Shown here piece after piece: positions 17,963 through 27,225 of a DNA stretch of 64,000 bases. The notes under the pieces were generated by a model that did not search any database, was not told where the DNA came from, and saw nothing but the letters and a program-made list of their open reading frames with translations. Position 1 is the first letter of the stretch, and the number at the start of each line of letters is the position of its first letter. Source of the stretch: Vagococcus salmoninarum (lineage in GTDB: Bacteria; Bacillota; Bacilli; Lactobacillales; Vagococcaceae); the NCBI RefSeq assembly GCF_003987495.1, contig NZ_NGJU01000014.1, forward strand, positions 1-64,000, in the 5' to 3' direction. The position numbers were made by a program, and so were the translations under genes.

Positions 17963-17991
17963 TTACATAATTAGGAAAACTATGATATGAT
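17963..17991 (+). promoter_or_regulatory. sigma-A promoter of the V-ATPase operon
   Basis: TTACAT (17963-17968), 17-base spacer, TATGAT (17986-17991). Start expected near 17998, giving a leader of about 240 bases before the first gene. Confidence 0.75.
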
Positions 17992-18054
17992 ATTCCTGTG
18001 AGAAATCAAGTTTTACTGAAAGGTAAAATGAAGATTATTTTAATAAAAACGGTT

Positions 18055-18172
18055 GGGCGTAAGCTTTCAAGGAACGAGGTTTTTTCTGGGGTGAGAAAAA
18101 GCACGGGACGGTACTACGCTTATTTTCTATACACATAAGCGTATTCTGTTGAATATGATTATGTGTTTTTTT
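18055..18172 (+). promoter_or_regulatory. riboswitch-like attenuator in the V-ATPase leader (candidate Na+ sensor)
   Basis: Three helices compete. P1: GGGCGTA (18055-18061) with TACGCTT (18115-18121), enclosing a 9-bp hairpin (18079-18087/18094-18102) and purine-rich strands with GGAACGAGG and GGGACGG. Antiterminator: TACGCTTAT (18115-18123) with ATAAGCGTA (18135-18143), 9 perfect bp. Terminator: 18131-18166, 15 bp with one mismatch, then T-run to 18172. The antiterminator shares bases with both others. Na+ riboswitches (DUF1646 motif) are known to control sodium-gradient ATPases, so that class is my first guess; the match to its consensus was not tested. Confidence 0.6.
18131..18172 (+). terminator. 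intrinsic terminator inside the V-ATPase leader
   Basis: ACACATAA (18131-18138) pairs with TTATGTGT (18159-18166); inside, CG and TATTC (18140-18146) pair with GAATA and TG (18051+100 region, 18151-18157) around a TGTT loop. A T-run follows to 18172. It sits 65 bases before the first gene, so it must be read through for expression. Confidence 0.75.
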
Positions 18173-18236
18173 GTTACTTAAAAGTAATCGTAGTTGAAAG
18201 TTAACGGCAGTTGCTAGAAGAAAAGGAGGTGACAAC

Positions 18237-18560
18237 ATGATTGAAACGTTGTCAAAAATTAAAGAAGCAGAAGCAGTGATCAGTGCTGAAAAAGAGCAGT
18301 TTAAAACGGATTTAGCAAACTTAAGTAGCAACTTACAAAAGGAATTGACTACTCAAAAAAGTCAGATTGAAGATGATATCCAAAATTATCGTCAAGCTCA
18401 AGAAAAAGAAGCTCAAGCTTATTTTAACCAAGTGAAGGAAGAAAACAGTTTGAGGTTTAAGACAACTTCTTCAAGTTTAGATCAAAGCTTTGTTGAGAAG
18501 CAGACTAAAGTTGTTGGAGCTGTGTTGAAAGAGGTGAAAGAGATTTATGGCCGTTTCTAA
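18237..18560 (+). CDS. ntpF: V-type Na+-ATPase subunit F (NtpF, stalk coiled coil)
   Basis: 107 residues, almost wholly alpha-helical coiled coil rich in Glu, Gln and Lys (residues about 5-95), the G/H-type peripheral stalk subunit that pairs with NtpE. First gene of the operon in the E. hirae order F-I-K-E-C-G-A-B-D. AAGGAGGTGAC lies seven bases before ATG 18237. Overlaps ntpI by 14 bases. Identity rests on position and coiled-coil character, since the sequence itself is low in signature motifs. Confidence 0.85.
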   Translation: MIETLSKIKEAEAVISAEKEQFKTDLANLSSNLQKELTTQKSQIEDDIQNYRQAQEKEAQAYFNQVKEENSLRFKTTSSSLDQSFVEKQTKVVGAVLKEVKEIYGRF

Positions 18561-20511
18561 AATGGAGAAGGTGACCCTGATTTCCTATCGTGAAAATGAA
18601 GGTCACTTATTGCAGTTACTCCAAGAGTTACAAAATATTGAAATGCTTGATAGTTTAAAAGACTTAACTCCCGAAGAAGTTGAGTTAGCCCAGTCTCTAG
18701 AAGGCACGATAACAAACAGTCAAAGCTCAGAAATGGAAGACTTAGAATTACAACTGTCAGCGGTTCGCAAAAGCATTGAATTTTTAGTCGACAGTTCTGC
18801 GGGGAAACCTTCAGTTATATTTAAAGAGGAGCAAACGTTAAGTGAGTTCGAAAATGCTGTCGATTTTACTGAAATTTCAGTCCTATTGGCGGAAGTGGCA
18901 GAACTGGGACAGCAAAAAACTGCCCTATTAAAAGCACAACAAGCCTTGCAATTAGCAGAAACGGATTTAAGTAAATGGCAATACTTAGACGTTCATCCAA
19001 ATGCTTTAAAGACATCGGACTTTGTTTTAACACGTATGGGTTATTTCTCAGCCAGTGTTAGAGATAAGTTGTTAGCTGATTTAGGAGCAACGAAGCAAAC
19101 CGTCCTGGAGTTACCTTATGAAAATCAGTCTCATAGCTATGCCTATTTAGTTTATTTAGCAGAGTCAGCTGAGGAAGTTGAACAACTGTTAACTAAGTAT
19201 AGTTTTCAAACAGTCCCTTATAACTATGACTTAGCGCCTCAAGAACAGTATCAGCAAGTTAAAGCAGAATTAGCTACTAATGTCGATAAACTAGCTAATT
19301 TAAGCGAATATACCCGTGGTTTAAAAGGTCAGTTGTTAGCTTTACAAAAAGCCGAAGAAGTTTTATTAGCTAAACTTACGCGCTTTCAAGCGACAACGAA
19401 GATTGCTCTCTATCAAGAATTACTTGTGTTACGAGGGTGGATTGAAACCGACCGTAAAGAGCAGTTTAGCCAAATGATTAGCCAATTATCGACGAAAGCA
19501 AACCCAATTGTCCTAACTTATGAGGAAGCTCAAGGGACCGAAGATGTGCCGACCTTATTAAAAAATAATAAGCTAGTAGCCCCTTTTGAATCTTTAACTG
19601 AGATGTACAGCTTACCTAAATACGGTGAATTAGACCCAACTCCCTTTTTGATGCCCTTTTACATGGTCTTTTTCGGGATGATGGTTGCTGATTTAGGCTA
19701 TGGCATCTTGATGTTAGTTGGGACGATCTTAGCTAAACGGTTTGTGACATTGCGAAAATCAACTCGTAAGTTCGTTGATTTTTTCCAAATTCTATCAGTA
19801 CCAGTGATGATCTGGGGCTTGATTTACGGTTCCTTTTTTGGAATGAGTTTACCTTTCCATCTATTATCAACGACTGAAGACATGAACGCGATCTTACTTT
19901 TATCAGTTATCTTTGGGTTTATCCAGTTGTTAACTGGTTTGTTAATTAATGGCGTCCAGTTAGTCAAACAAAAGAAATACTTAGAAAGTATTAGTTCTGG
20001 CTTTGCTTGGCAAGGGATTCTTTTAGCGGTGGGGGCAATGGTCTTAGCTAAGTTGGTTTTAAACAACGAGACCCTCTTTACAGTTGGGATTGTCTTATTT
20101 ATTGCTAGTGGGTTATCAATTATGATTATTCCAGCCTTTACGAGTAAATCCAAAGGTGCTGGTTTAGCATCAGGGATGTACGACTTCTATGGCATCACTG
20201 GTTATATCGGTGACTTAGTTAGTTACACTCGTTTAATGGCTTTAGGAATTTCTGGCGGCAGTATTGCGGCGGCTTTTAACATGTTAGTTAGCTTTATGCC
20301 ACCCCTAGCTAAATTTTCAGTAGGAATCATTTTAATTGTGATTTTACACGCTTTAAATATCTTTTTAAGTTTACTAAGTGCCTATGTCCATGGCGCTAGA
20401 TTACAATATGTTGAATTTTTCGGGAAGTTCTTTGAAGGTGGCGGACGTAAATTTAGCCCCTTGAAACCCCAAGAAAAATACATGGATTTTAAAATTAATG
20501 ATGACAAATAA
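18547..20511 (+). CDS. ntpI: V-type Na+-ATPase subunit I (NtpI, a-subunit)
   Basis: 654 residues. The N-terminal half (1-350) is a cytoplasmic coiled-coil/globular domain; the C-terminal half has seven or eight membrane segments from about residue 365 on. The motif DLVSYTRLMALGISGGSIAAA (Arg at about 566; written as SYTRLMALGISGG) holds the arginine that acts on the c-ring glutamate during ion transfer. It forms the half-channels beside NtpK. Overlaps ntpF and is followed after 26 bases by ntpK with its own AGGAGG. Confidence 0.93.
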   Translation: MAVSKMEKVTLISYRENEGHLLQLLQELQNIEMLDSLKDLTPEEVELAQSLEGTITNSQSSEMEDLELQLSAVRKSIEFLVDSSAGKPSVIFKEEQTLSEFENAVDFTEISVLLAEVAELGQQKTALLKAQQALQLAETDLSKWQYLDVHPNALKTSDFVLTRMGYFSASVRDKLLADLGATKQTVLELPYENQSHSYAYLVYLAESAEEVEQLLTKYSFQTVPYNYDLAPQEQYQQVKAELATNVDKLANLSEYTRGLKGQLLALQKAEEVLLAKLTRFQATTKIALYQELLVLRGWIETDRKEQFSQMISQLSTKANPIVLTYEEAQGTEDVPTLLKNNKLVAPFESLTEMYSLPKYGELDPTPFLMPFYMVFFGMMVADLGYGILMLVGTILAKRFVTLRKSTRKFVDFFQILSVPVMIWGLIYGSFFGMSLPFHLLSTTEDMNAILLLSVIFGFIQLLTGLLINGVQLVKQKKYLESISSGFAWQGILLAVGAMVLAKLVLNNETLFTVGIVLFIASGLSIMIIPAFTSKSKGAGLASGMYDFYGITGYIGDLVSYTRLMALGISGGSIAAAFNMLVSFMPPLAKFSVGIILIVILHALNIFLSLLSAYVHGARLQYVEFFGKFFEGGGRKFSPLKPQEKYMDFKINDDK

Positions 20512-20537
20512 TGAATTGAAAATTAGGAGGAAATTAG

Positions 20538-21008
<471 letters not shown>

Positions 21009-21027
21009 GAGAGAGTAGGCATGAATC

Positions 21028-21642
21028 ATGAGTGAACAACAGATCCAGGCAACGCAAGACATGGTTGACGCGATTCTCGCTAAAGGTCATTCAGCAAATC
21101 ACGACTATTTCTCAAAAGAAAAAGCTAAATTAGAATCAGAGTTTGCTGCTGAAATGGCTAAGTTAGAGACTGTTAAAGTGGAACAGTGTCAACGGATTAG
21201 CAAAAATTTAAAACATGAGTATGATCAAAAAGCCCAACGAGAAGTCTTATTAACAAATCAAAAGATTGTTCAAGAGAAACAAAATTACCTTGAGCAAGTC
21301 TTTCAAAAGAGTCTGACTGAGCTGAAAGCTTGGACAAAAGCTGACTACGAGGAACATATGACCGCTATTTTCATTAATAATGAACTAGTTGGCGAAGTGG
21401 AAGTCATCGTGGCAGAATACTCTCAAGGCTTTTTAACGGCTGAAGAGTTAAGCAAATTAAGTCAGAGTCAGGAAAAAGTAACATACCGTTTAAGCACTGA
21501 CACAATTCCAAATGAAGGTGGTTTTATTTTAGCCCAAGGAGGAATTGAGTATAACTTCTTATTCTCAAGTATTTTAGCCCAAGTGCGAGATGAAAAGGAA
21601 TTTGAGTTAGCCGAAGCGTTATTTACAGATGGGAGTGATTAA
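21028..21642 (+). CDS. ntpE: V-type Na+-ATPase subunit E (NtpE)
   Basis: 204 residues. N-terminal half is a long charged coiled coil (about 1-105); the C-terminal half is the small globular cap that contacts the A3B3 head, with the family phrase STDTIPNEGGFILAQGGIEYN split here as IPNEGGFILAQGG and EYNFLFSSIL. Forms the peripheral stalk with NtpF. Next gene begins on the base after its stop codon. Confidence 0.9.
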   Translation: MSEQQIQATQDMVDAILAKGHSANHDYFSKEKAKLESEFAAEMAKLETVKVEQCQRISKNLKHEYDQKAQREVLLTNQKIVQEKQNYLEQVFQKSLTELKAWTKADYEEHMTAIFINNELVGEVEVIVAEYSQGFLTAEELSKLSQSQEKVTYRLSTDTIPNEGGFILAQGGIEYNFLFSSILAQVRDEKEFELAEALFTDGSD

Positions 21643-22647
21643 ATGAAGGACACTTTATATAATCAAATTAACCCCTTAGTGCGAATTGAGGAAGGCAGTT
21701 TATTAAAACAAGAAGATTTCCAAAAACTACTGAACGCCTCAACCTTTGCTGAGGGCACAGAAGCTCTTAGAAATACGGTTTATGGCCAGTTTATTGAGGA
21801 ATCCGATTTTAGTGAAAAGTTTGAATACTATTTACGGCAAGAACAGGTCCGGTTGTATCGCAAACTATATCAACTAGCACCTGAAAAGGCCGTCATTGAT
21901 ATTTATACAATGCGCTACACGTATCACAATTTAAAATTATTAACGAAGGCCCACTATACGAAACAAAACTTAGATGAATATGTGATTGAAGATGGTCAGT
22001 ATTCTCTTGAGAGTTTAAAAAGTGCCATCGCTAACCAAAGCTCAACTTCAGTTAAAGGGCTACTAATGGCTAGTATTTTAGAAGTTACGAGCTATTTAGC
22101 GGAGTACGATAAGCCACGAGCGATTGATATTATTTATGATCGTTTCTACATGGAAAATCAACGACAAGCAGCGGAGTCATTGAAATACCCAGAACTATTA
22201 CAAGAAGTGATCGCCTTTATTGATTTGACAAATATCTCAACAGTGATTCGAGGGATTAATCAAAAACAAGGGGAGAACTTTTTAAATACGGTTATCTCTG
22301 ATTTTGGCTCATTGAACAGTCAAGAACTAGCTAGTTTTGCCGATCGGAGTTTAGCTGAGTTTACCGATTACTTGTTAAGTAGCCCCTATAAAGAAGTGGC
22401 GACTGATTTAATGGATAGCCAGACTGGTGAAATTAGTTCGATCTTTATTGAGCGGGAAAGAGATAACTTCTTAACTAAGTTATTTATCCCAGCGAAAGTT
22501 CAAGCCTTTGGTCCATTACCCTTATTAGCTTTATTAAATGCTAAAGACATTGAAGTCAAAAACATTCAATTAATTTTAGTCGGGCTAAAAAATAATTTTC
22601 CAGCAGAAGCGATTGCCGAAAGGATGAGAAAAAATTATGGCTTATAA
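21643..22647 (+). CDS. ntpC: V-type Na+-ATPase subunit C (NtpC, d-subunit)
   Basis: 334 residues, all-helical funnel that caps the K-ring and couples it to the central shaft. Characteristic segments are RLYRKLYQLAPEKAVIDIY, YHNLKLLTKAHY and IRGINQKQGENFL. ATG directly follows the ntpE stop, with GGGAGTGATTA as ribosome site. Its 3' end overlaps ntpG by 11 bases, consistent with coupled translation. Confidence 0.92.
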   Translation: MKDTLYNQINPLVRIEEGSLLKQEDFQKLLNASTFAEGTEALRNTVYGQFIEESDFSEKFEYYLRQEQVRLYRKLYQLAPEKAVIDIYTMRYTYHNLKLLTKAHYTKQNLDEYVIEDGQYSLESLKSAIANQSSTSVKGLLMASILEVTSYLAEYDKPRAIDIIYDRFYMENQRQAAESLKYPELLQEVIAFIDLTNISTVIRGINQKQGENFLNTVISDFGSLNSQELASFADRSLAEFTDYLLSSPYKEVATDLMDSQTGEISSIFIERERDNFLTKLFIPAKVQAFGPLPLLALLNAKDIEVKNIQLILVGLKNNFPAEAIAERMRKNYGL

Positions 22648-22948
22648 GATTGGTGTTGTTGGTAATAAAGAATCAGTCATGCCTTTTAAACTCATCGGCT
22701 TTGATGTGGCTTACGCGGAAATCGAAAGTGACGCTCGTCAAGCCATTGATCGCATGGCTCAAGCAGACTATGGCATTATTTATGTCAGTGATCGCTTATT
22801 AATTAATATGTCAGATGTAGTTGAACATTATAAGAGTTTTGTGAGACCAGCGATTATTAGTATCCCCACTCATGAAGGTAGCAATGGCTACGGTCAAAAG
22901 AAAATTCAAGAGTATGTGGAAAAAGCCGTTGGCCAAAATATTTTATAA
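22637..22948 (+). CDS. ntpG: V-type Na+-ATPase subunit G (NtpG, shaft F-type subunit)
   Basis: 103 residues. Rossmann-like small protein of the central shaft: starts MAYKIGVVGNKESVMPFKLIG (here cited as IGVVGNKESVMPFKLIG), with YGIIYVSDRL and RPAIISIPTHEGSNGYG. Binds the NtpD shaft subunit. Overlaps ntpC. Note that the E. hirae letter G corresponds to subunit F in archaeal naming. Confidence 0.92.
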   Translation: MAYKIGVVGNKESVMPFKLIGFDVAYAEIESDARQAIDRMAQADYGIIYVSDRLLINMSDVVEHYKSFVRPAIISIPTHEGSNGYGQKKIQEYVEKAVGQNIL

Positions 22949-22979
22949 TCAGTTTTAAGAACGAGGAAGGGTGAAACTG

Positions 22980-24764
22980 TTGCAAAATGGTAAAATTATA
23001 AAAGTCTCCGGACCGTTAGTCTTAGCTGAAGGGATGTCAGATGCAAGTATTCAAGATATCTGTCATGTTGGTGAGTTAGGTTTAGTTGGTGAGATTATTG
23101 AAATGCGTAATGATGTGGCCTCGATTCAAGTCTATGAAGAAACGTCTGGCATTGGGCCAGGAGAAAAAGTCATCACAACAGGAGAACCCCTAGTAGTTGA
23201 GTTGGCTCCTGGGGTTGTCTCACAGATGTTTGATGGGATTCAACGACCTTTAGATACGTTCCGAGAAGTCACAAAAAGTAACTATTTACAACGTGGGGTC
23301 CATATCCCAGCATTAAACCGAGAGAAAAAATGGCAGTTCGTTCCAACTGTCTCAGTTGGAGATGAGCTTTCAGCAGGTGATATTATTGGTACGGTTGACG
23401 AGACAAAATCAATCGTCCATAAAGTCATGGTACCAAATGGTCAAGCTGGTAAAGTGTTAGAAATCAAAGCCGGCGAGTTCACGATTGAAGAAATCGTCTG
23501 TGTGTTAGAAACAGCTCAAGGCCAAGTTGAATTAGCGATGTTGCAAAAATGGCCTGTTCGTCGCGCACGGCCAATATTAGAAAAAGTTAGTCCAACGGAG
23601 CCATTAATTACTGGTCAACGAGTGATCGATACGTTTTTCCCAGTGGCTAAAGGTGGGGCGGCGGCAGTTCCTGGTCCTTTCGGAGCCGGAAAAACCGTAG
23701 TTCAACACCAGATTGCTAAATGGAGTGACGTTGATTTAGTTGTCTATGTTGGTTGTGGTGAACGGGGCAATGAAATGACCGATGTTATTAATGAATTCCC
23801 AGAGTTAGTTGATCCAAATACTGGTGAGTCATTGATGGAGCGGACGGTTTTAATTGCCAACACGTCAAATATGCCAGTTGCCGCTCGGGAAGCCTCAATT
23901 TACACAGGGATAACGATTGCCGAATATTTCCGTGATATGGGTTATTCTGTTGCCATTATGGCTGATTCAACTTCACGTTGGGCCGAAGCTTTACGAGAAA
24001 TGAGTGGCCGTTTAGAAGAAATGCCTGGCGATGAAGGGTACCCAGCCTACTTAGGTAGTCGTTTAGCCGAGTATTACGAGCGGGCAGGTAAAGTGATTGC
24101 TTTAGGTGGCGAAGGTCGTGAAGGAAGTATTACAGCGATTGGTGCAGTTTCGCCCCCAGGTGGTGACACATCTGAGCCAGTTACCCAAAATACGTTACGA
24201 ATTGTTAAAGTGTTCTGGGGCTTAGATTCTGTTTTAGCCCAAAAACGCCATTTCCCATCAATTAACTGGTTATCATCTTATTCGTTGTATTTAACTGAAA
24301 TGGGTAAAAAGCTCGATGAGATGTTACAAAGTGATTGGTCAGGCATGGTTACAAGAGCGATGCGAATCTTACAAGAAGAATCAAAATTAGAAGAAATTGT
24401 CCGACTAGTCGGAATTGATACTTTATCAGAAAAAGACCGCTTAACTTTAGATGTGGCAAAATCAATTCGTGAAGATTACTTACAACAAAACGCTTTTGAT
24501 GATGTGGACACCTTCACTTCCCGGGAGAAGCAGTTTAAAATGTTAGATTTAATTTTAAGCTTTGGCACAGAAGGACAACGAGCTTTAGAATTAGGCGCTT
24601 ACTACCATGAGATTATGGCTGGGACAAAAGTCTTAAGAGACCGGATTGCCCGTTCTAAATACATTCCTGAAGATAGTCTGAGTCAGATGGATGAAATCAA
24701 AGCTAATCTGAAAGTAGCGATTCAACAAGTGTTAGAAGAAGGAGGTTCAACGACTGATGCGTAA
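22980..24764 (+). CDS. ntpA: V-type Na+-ATPase catalytic subunit A
   Basis: 594 residues from TTG 22980 ([12 protein letters not shown]), the N-terminus expected for E. hirae NtpA. An in-frame GTG at 22971 touches the AGGAAGG ribosome site and is too close to use. Walker A is [11 protein letters not shown] (about 230), followed by the ERGNEMTD glutamate region and [19 protein letters not shown]. The non-homologous insertion typical of A subunits lies at about 115-185. Hydrolyses ATP in the A3B3 head. Overlaps ntpB by 8 bases. Confidence 0.95.
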   Translation: MQNGKIIKVSGPLVLAEGMSDASIQDICHVGELGLVGEIIEMRNDVASIQVYEETSGIGPGEKVITTGEPLVVELAPGVVSQMFDGIQRPLDTFREVTKSNYLQRGVHIPALNREKKWQFVPTVSVGDELSAGDIIGTVDETKSIVHKVMVPNGQAGKVLEIKAGEFTIEEIVCVLETAQGQVELAMLQKWPVRRARPILEKVSPTEPLITGQRVIDTFFPVAKGGAAAVPGPFGAGKTVVQHQIAKWSDVDLVVYVGCGERGNEMTDVINEFPELVDPNTGESLMERTVLIANTSNMPVAAREASIYTGITIAEYFRDMGYSVAIMADSTSRWAEALREMSGRLEEMPGDEGYPAYLGSRLAEYYERAGKVIALGGEGREGSITAIGAVSPPGGDTSEPVTQNTLRIVKVFWGLDSVLAQKRHFPSINWLSSYSLYLTEMGKKLDEMLQSDWSGMVTRAMRILQEESKLEEIVRLVGIDTLSEKDRLTLDVAKSIREDYLQQNAFDDVDTFTSREKQFKMLDLILSFGTEGQRALELGAYYHEIMAGTKVLRDRIARSKYIPEDSLSQMDEIKANLKVAIQQVLEEGGSTTDA

Positions 24765-26133
24765 AGAATATCGAACAATTAGTGAAGCCGTCGGACCACT
24801 AATGTTAGTTGAAAAAGTCAGCGACGTTAAATTTGACGAGTTAGTCGAAATTCGCATGCAAAATGGCGAAACTCGTCGTGGTCAAGTATTAGAAATTCAA
24901 GAAGACAAAGCCTTAGTTCAACTTTTCGAAGGAACTAGCGGGATTAATATTCGTGATACGAAAGTTAAATTTCTAGGTCGTCCTTTGACTTTAGGTGTTT
25001 CTGAAGGGATGGTCGGCCGAGTCTTTGATGGTTTAGGTCGTCCGAAAGATGGTGGCTCACCGATTTTAGCTGAGTCCAACTTAGATGTTAATGGTGAAGC
25101 CATTAATCCGATGTCACGGGATTATCCCGATGAGTTTATCCAAACAGGAATTTCAGCCATCGACCATCTGAACACCTTAGTCCGTGGTCAAAAATTACCA
25201 ATCTTTTCTGGCTCAGGCTTACCTCATAAAGAGTTAGCTGCCCAAATTGCCCGTCAAGCGAAAGTGTTAAACGATGATGAAAAATTTGCCGTAGTCTTCG
25301 CCGCGATTGGGATTACTTTTGAAGAAGCGGAATTCTTTATGAATGACTTTAAAGAAACTGGGGCAATTGATCGGTCAGTGATGTTTGTTAACTTAGCTAA
25401 TGACCCAGCGATTGAGCGGATTGCCACACCAAAAATGGCTTTAACGACAGCTGAATATTTAGCTTACGAAAAAGGCATGCACGTTTTAGTGATTATGACA
25501 GATATGACTAACTACTGTGAAGCTTTACGAGAAGTTTCCGCGGCTCGCCGGGAAGTGCCAGGACGTCGTGGTTACCCAGGTTACTTATACACTAACTTAG
25601 CAACCTTGTACGAACGAGCTGGCCGAATAGAAGGTTTACCAGGTTCCGTGACACAAATTCCGATTTTAACAATGCCAGAAGACGATAAAACCCATCCAAT
25701 TCCAGATTTAACAGGTTATATTACGGAAGGGCAAATTATTTTATCTGGTGAACTTTATAAGAGTGGGATTCAACCACCGATTGATGTTCTACCTTCTTTA
25801 TCTCGTTTGAAAGATAAAGGAACAGGTGAAGGTAAAACTCGGGAAGACCATGCGGCTACAATGAACCAATTATTTGCAGCTTATGCTCAAGGTAAACAAG
25901 CGAAAGAACTAGCAGTTGTTTTAGGGGAAGCCGCCTTAAGCGATGAAGATAAAATTTACGCTAAGTTTGCTGAACGGTTTGAATTTGAATATGTCAATCA
26001 AGGCTTTAATACGAATCGTTCGATAGAAGAGACCTTAACTCTAGGTTGGGACTTGCTAGCAATGTTACCACGGACGGAATTAAAACGGATTAAAGACGAC
26101 ATGTTAGATAAATATCTTCCTGAAAGGGTGTGA
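24757..26133 (+). CDS. ntpB: V-type Na+-ATPase subunit B
   Basis: 458 residues, the non-catalytic partner of NtpA. It lacks a canonical P-loop, having [17 protein letters not shown] instead (about 149), and carries the conserved [20 protein letters not shown] (about 265, one residue fewer quoted as [15 protein letters not shown]) with the Arg that completes the catalytic site at the A/B interface. Start overlaps ntpA; RBS GAAGGAGG lies within ntpA. Confidence 0.95.
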   Translation: MRKEYRTISEAVGPLMLVEKVSDVKFDELVEIRMQNGETRRGQVLEIQEDKALVQLFEGTSGINIRDTKVKFLGRPLTLGVSEGMVGRVFDGLGRPKDGGSPILAESNLDVNGEAINPMSRDYPDEFIQTGISAIDHLNTLVRGQKLPIFSGSGLPHKELAAQIARQAKVLNDDEKFAVVFAAIGITFEEAEFFMNDFKETGAIDRSVMFVNLANDPAIERIATPKMALTTAEYLAYEKGMHVLVIMTDMTNYCEALREVSAARREVPGRRGYPGYLYTNLATLYERAGRIEGLPGSVTQIPILTMPEDDKTHPIPDLTGYITEGQIILSGELYKSGIQPPIDVLPSLSRLKDKGTGEGKTREDHAATMNQLFAAYAQGKQAKELAVVLGEAALSDEDKIYAKFAERFEFEYVNQGFNTNRSIEETLTLGWDLLAMLPRTELKRIKDDMLDKYLPERV

Positions 26134-26139
26134 TTTTAG

Positions 26140-26769
26140 ATGGCACGTTTGAATGTTAATCCCACTCGGATGGAGTTAACTAAGCTGAAAAGCCGCTTGT
26201 CAACCGCTGTTCGAGGACACAAACTTTTAAAAGACAAACAAGATGAATTGATGCGTCGCTTTATTCTCTTAGCAAAAGAAACGAATGTCTTACGAGGTCA
26301 AGTTGAAGCTGAACTAACAGCTTCAATGCGAGCCTTTGTTTTAGCCACAGCCTCGATTCATGAAGCTTATATCGAAGAGCTATTCGCAGTTCCAGCTGAT
26401 GAAGTCACTCTAGATATTGTTTCTGCCAATGTTATGAGTGTGGAAATTCCTAAAATGAGTTTTCATTATGATGAAGAATTAAGAGACAATCCGTTAAGTT
26501 ATGGTTATTTAAATTCAAATGGCGAACTAGATGTCTCGATTGATAAGACGATTGCTGTCTTACCAGAATTGTTAGCTTTGACAGAAAAAGAAAAAACTTG
26601 TCAATTAATGGCTGATGAAATTGAGAAGACTCGTCGGCGAGTCAATGCCTTAGAACATTTAACAATTCCCCAACTGGAAGAAACCATTTACTTCATTAAA
26701 ATGAAACTAGAAGAGAACGAACGAGCAAATATTACACGTTTGATTAAAGTTAAAAATATGAAGAAATAA
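26140..26769 (+). CDS. ntpD: V-type Na+-ATPase subunit D (central shaft)
   Basis: 209 residues. Two long helices at both ends form the antiparallel coiled-coil shaft: [19 protein letters not shown] at the start and [20 protein letters not shown] toward the end (quoted in part). Starts six bases after ntpB. It is the last ATPase gene: the E. hirae operon continues with ntpH and the K+ transporter gene ntpJ, but here a terminator follows. Confidence 0.94.
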   Translation: MARLNVNPTRMELTKLKSRLSTAVRGHKLLKDKQDELMRRFILLAKETNVLRGQVEAELTASMRAFVLATASIHEAYIEELFAVPADEVTLDIVSANVMSVEIPKMSFHYDEELRDNPLSYGYLNSNGELDVSIDKTIAVLPELLALTEKEKTCQLMADEIEKTRRRVNALEHLTIPQLEETIYFIKMKLEENERANITRLIKVKNMKK

Positions 26770-26775
26770 AATAAA

Positions 26776-26817
26776 AAGAATGCTGTGATTCCTTAAGGAA
26801 TTCAGCATTCTTTTTTT
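26776..26817. terminator. terminator of the V-ATPase operon (bidirectional)
   Basis: AAGAATGCTG (26777-26786) pairs with CAGCATTCTT (26803-26812) with an inner CCTTAAGG, followed by a T-run. It overlaps the stop codon of the minus-strand YolD gene and can serve both. Confidence 0.88.
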
Positions 26818-27187
26818 ATGAGTGACTCCATTTTTGAGGGGCAATTAATTCAATGTGGCGAATGTTAGCGTAGGGGATTTTTTCTTCGGCTACATAAATT
26901 CCTTGACTATCATAGCCTTGAATATTACCAGTTAAGTCAGGCTGGTAGCGACCTTCTGCATCGACTTCGCTTTTTTGGAGAGCAATCTTTGAACTTTTTA
27001 GAATCGCTTCTTGCAACAGTTCTTGAATGTCTGCGCTAGTTAACTGGGCTTTTTGCGGAACGTGGCGCTGGGATTGAGCCACAGATTTTTCAATGGCAGT
27101 CGTGTGTTCCGATAAATAAAAGCCTGCCCATTTTTTCATTCCTCGGTCGTGATAGTCATTAAAAAAAATCTCTTGTCGGTCTACCAT
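26816..27187 (-). CDS. YolD-like protein
   Basis: 123 residues. YolD-like domain covers most of the length, with KKWAGFYLSEHT (about 18), HRGMKKW-like HDRGMKKW, and the C-terminal beta part QGYDSQGIYVAEEKIPYANI with IRHIELI. YolD-like genes nearly always sit beside a Y-family polymerase of the UvrX/UmuC kind, as here (39 bases downstream of it in the same transcript). Role is inferred as a polymerase partner, analogous to UmuD, but without protease motifs. Confidence 0.8.
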   Translation of the reverse strand: MVDRQEIFFNDYHDRGMKKWAGFYLSEHTTAIEKSVAQSQRHVPQKAQLTSADIQELLQEAILKSSKIALQKSEVDAEGRYQPDLTGNIQGYDSQGIYVAEEKIPYANIRHIELIAPQKWSHS

Positions 27188-27225
27188 TAGTTATCTACTC
27201 CTTTTCAGTTAAACTGGCTCGGCTA

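Noticed and set aside
18035-18331. 98-codon minus-strand frame over the ntp leader and ntpF
   Set aside because: It crosses the leader hairpins and ntpF on the opposite strand; the leader is better explained as structured RNA.
19824-20153. 109-codon minus-strand frame inside ntpI
   Set aside because: Antisense to conserved membrane-coding sequence; no ribosome site.
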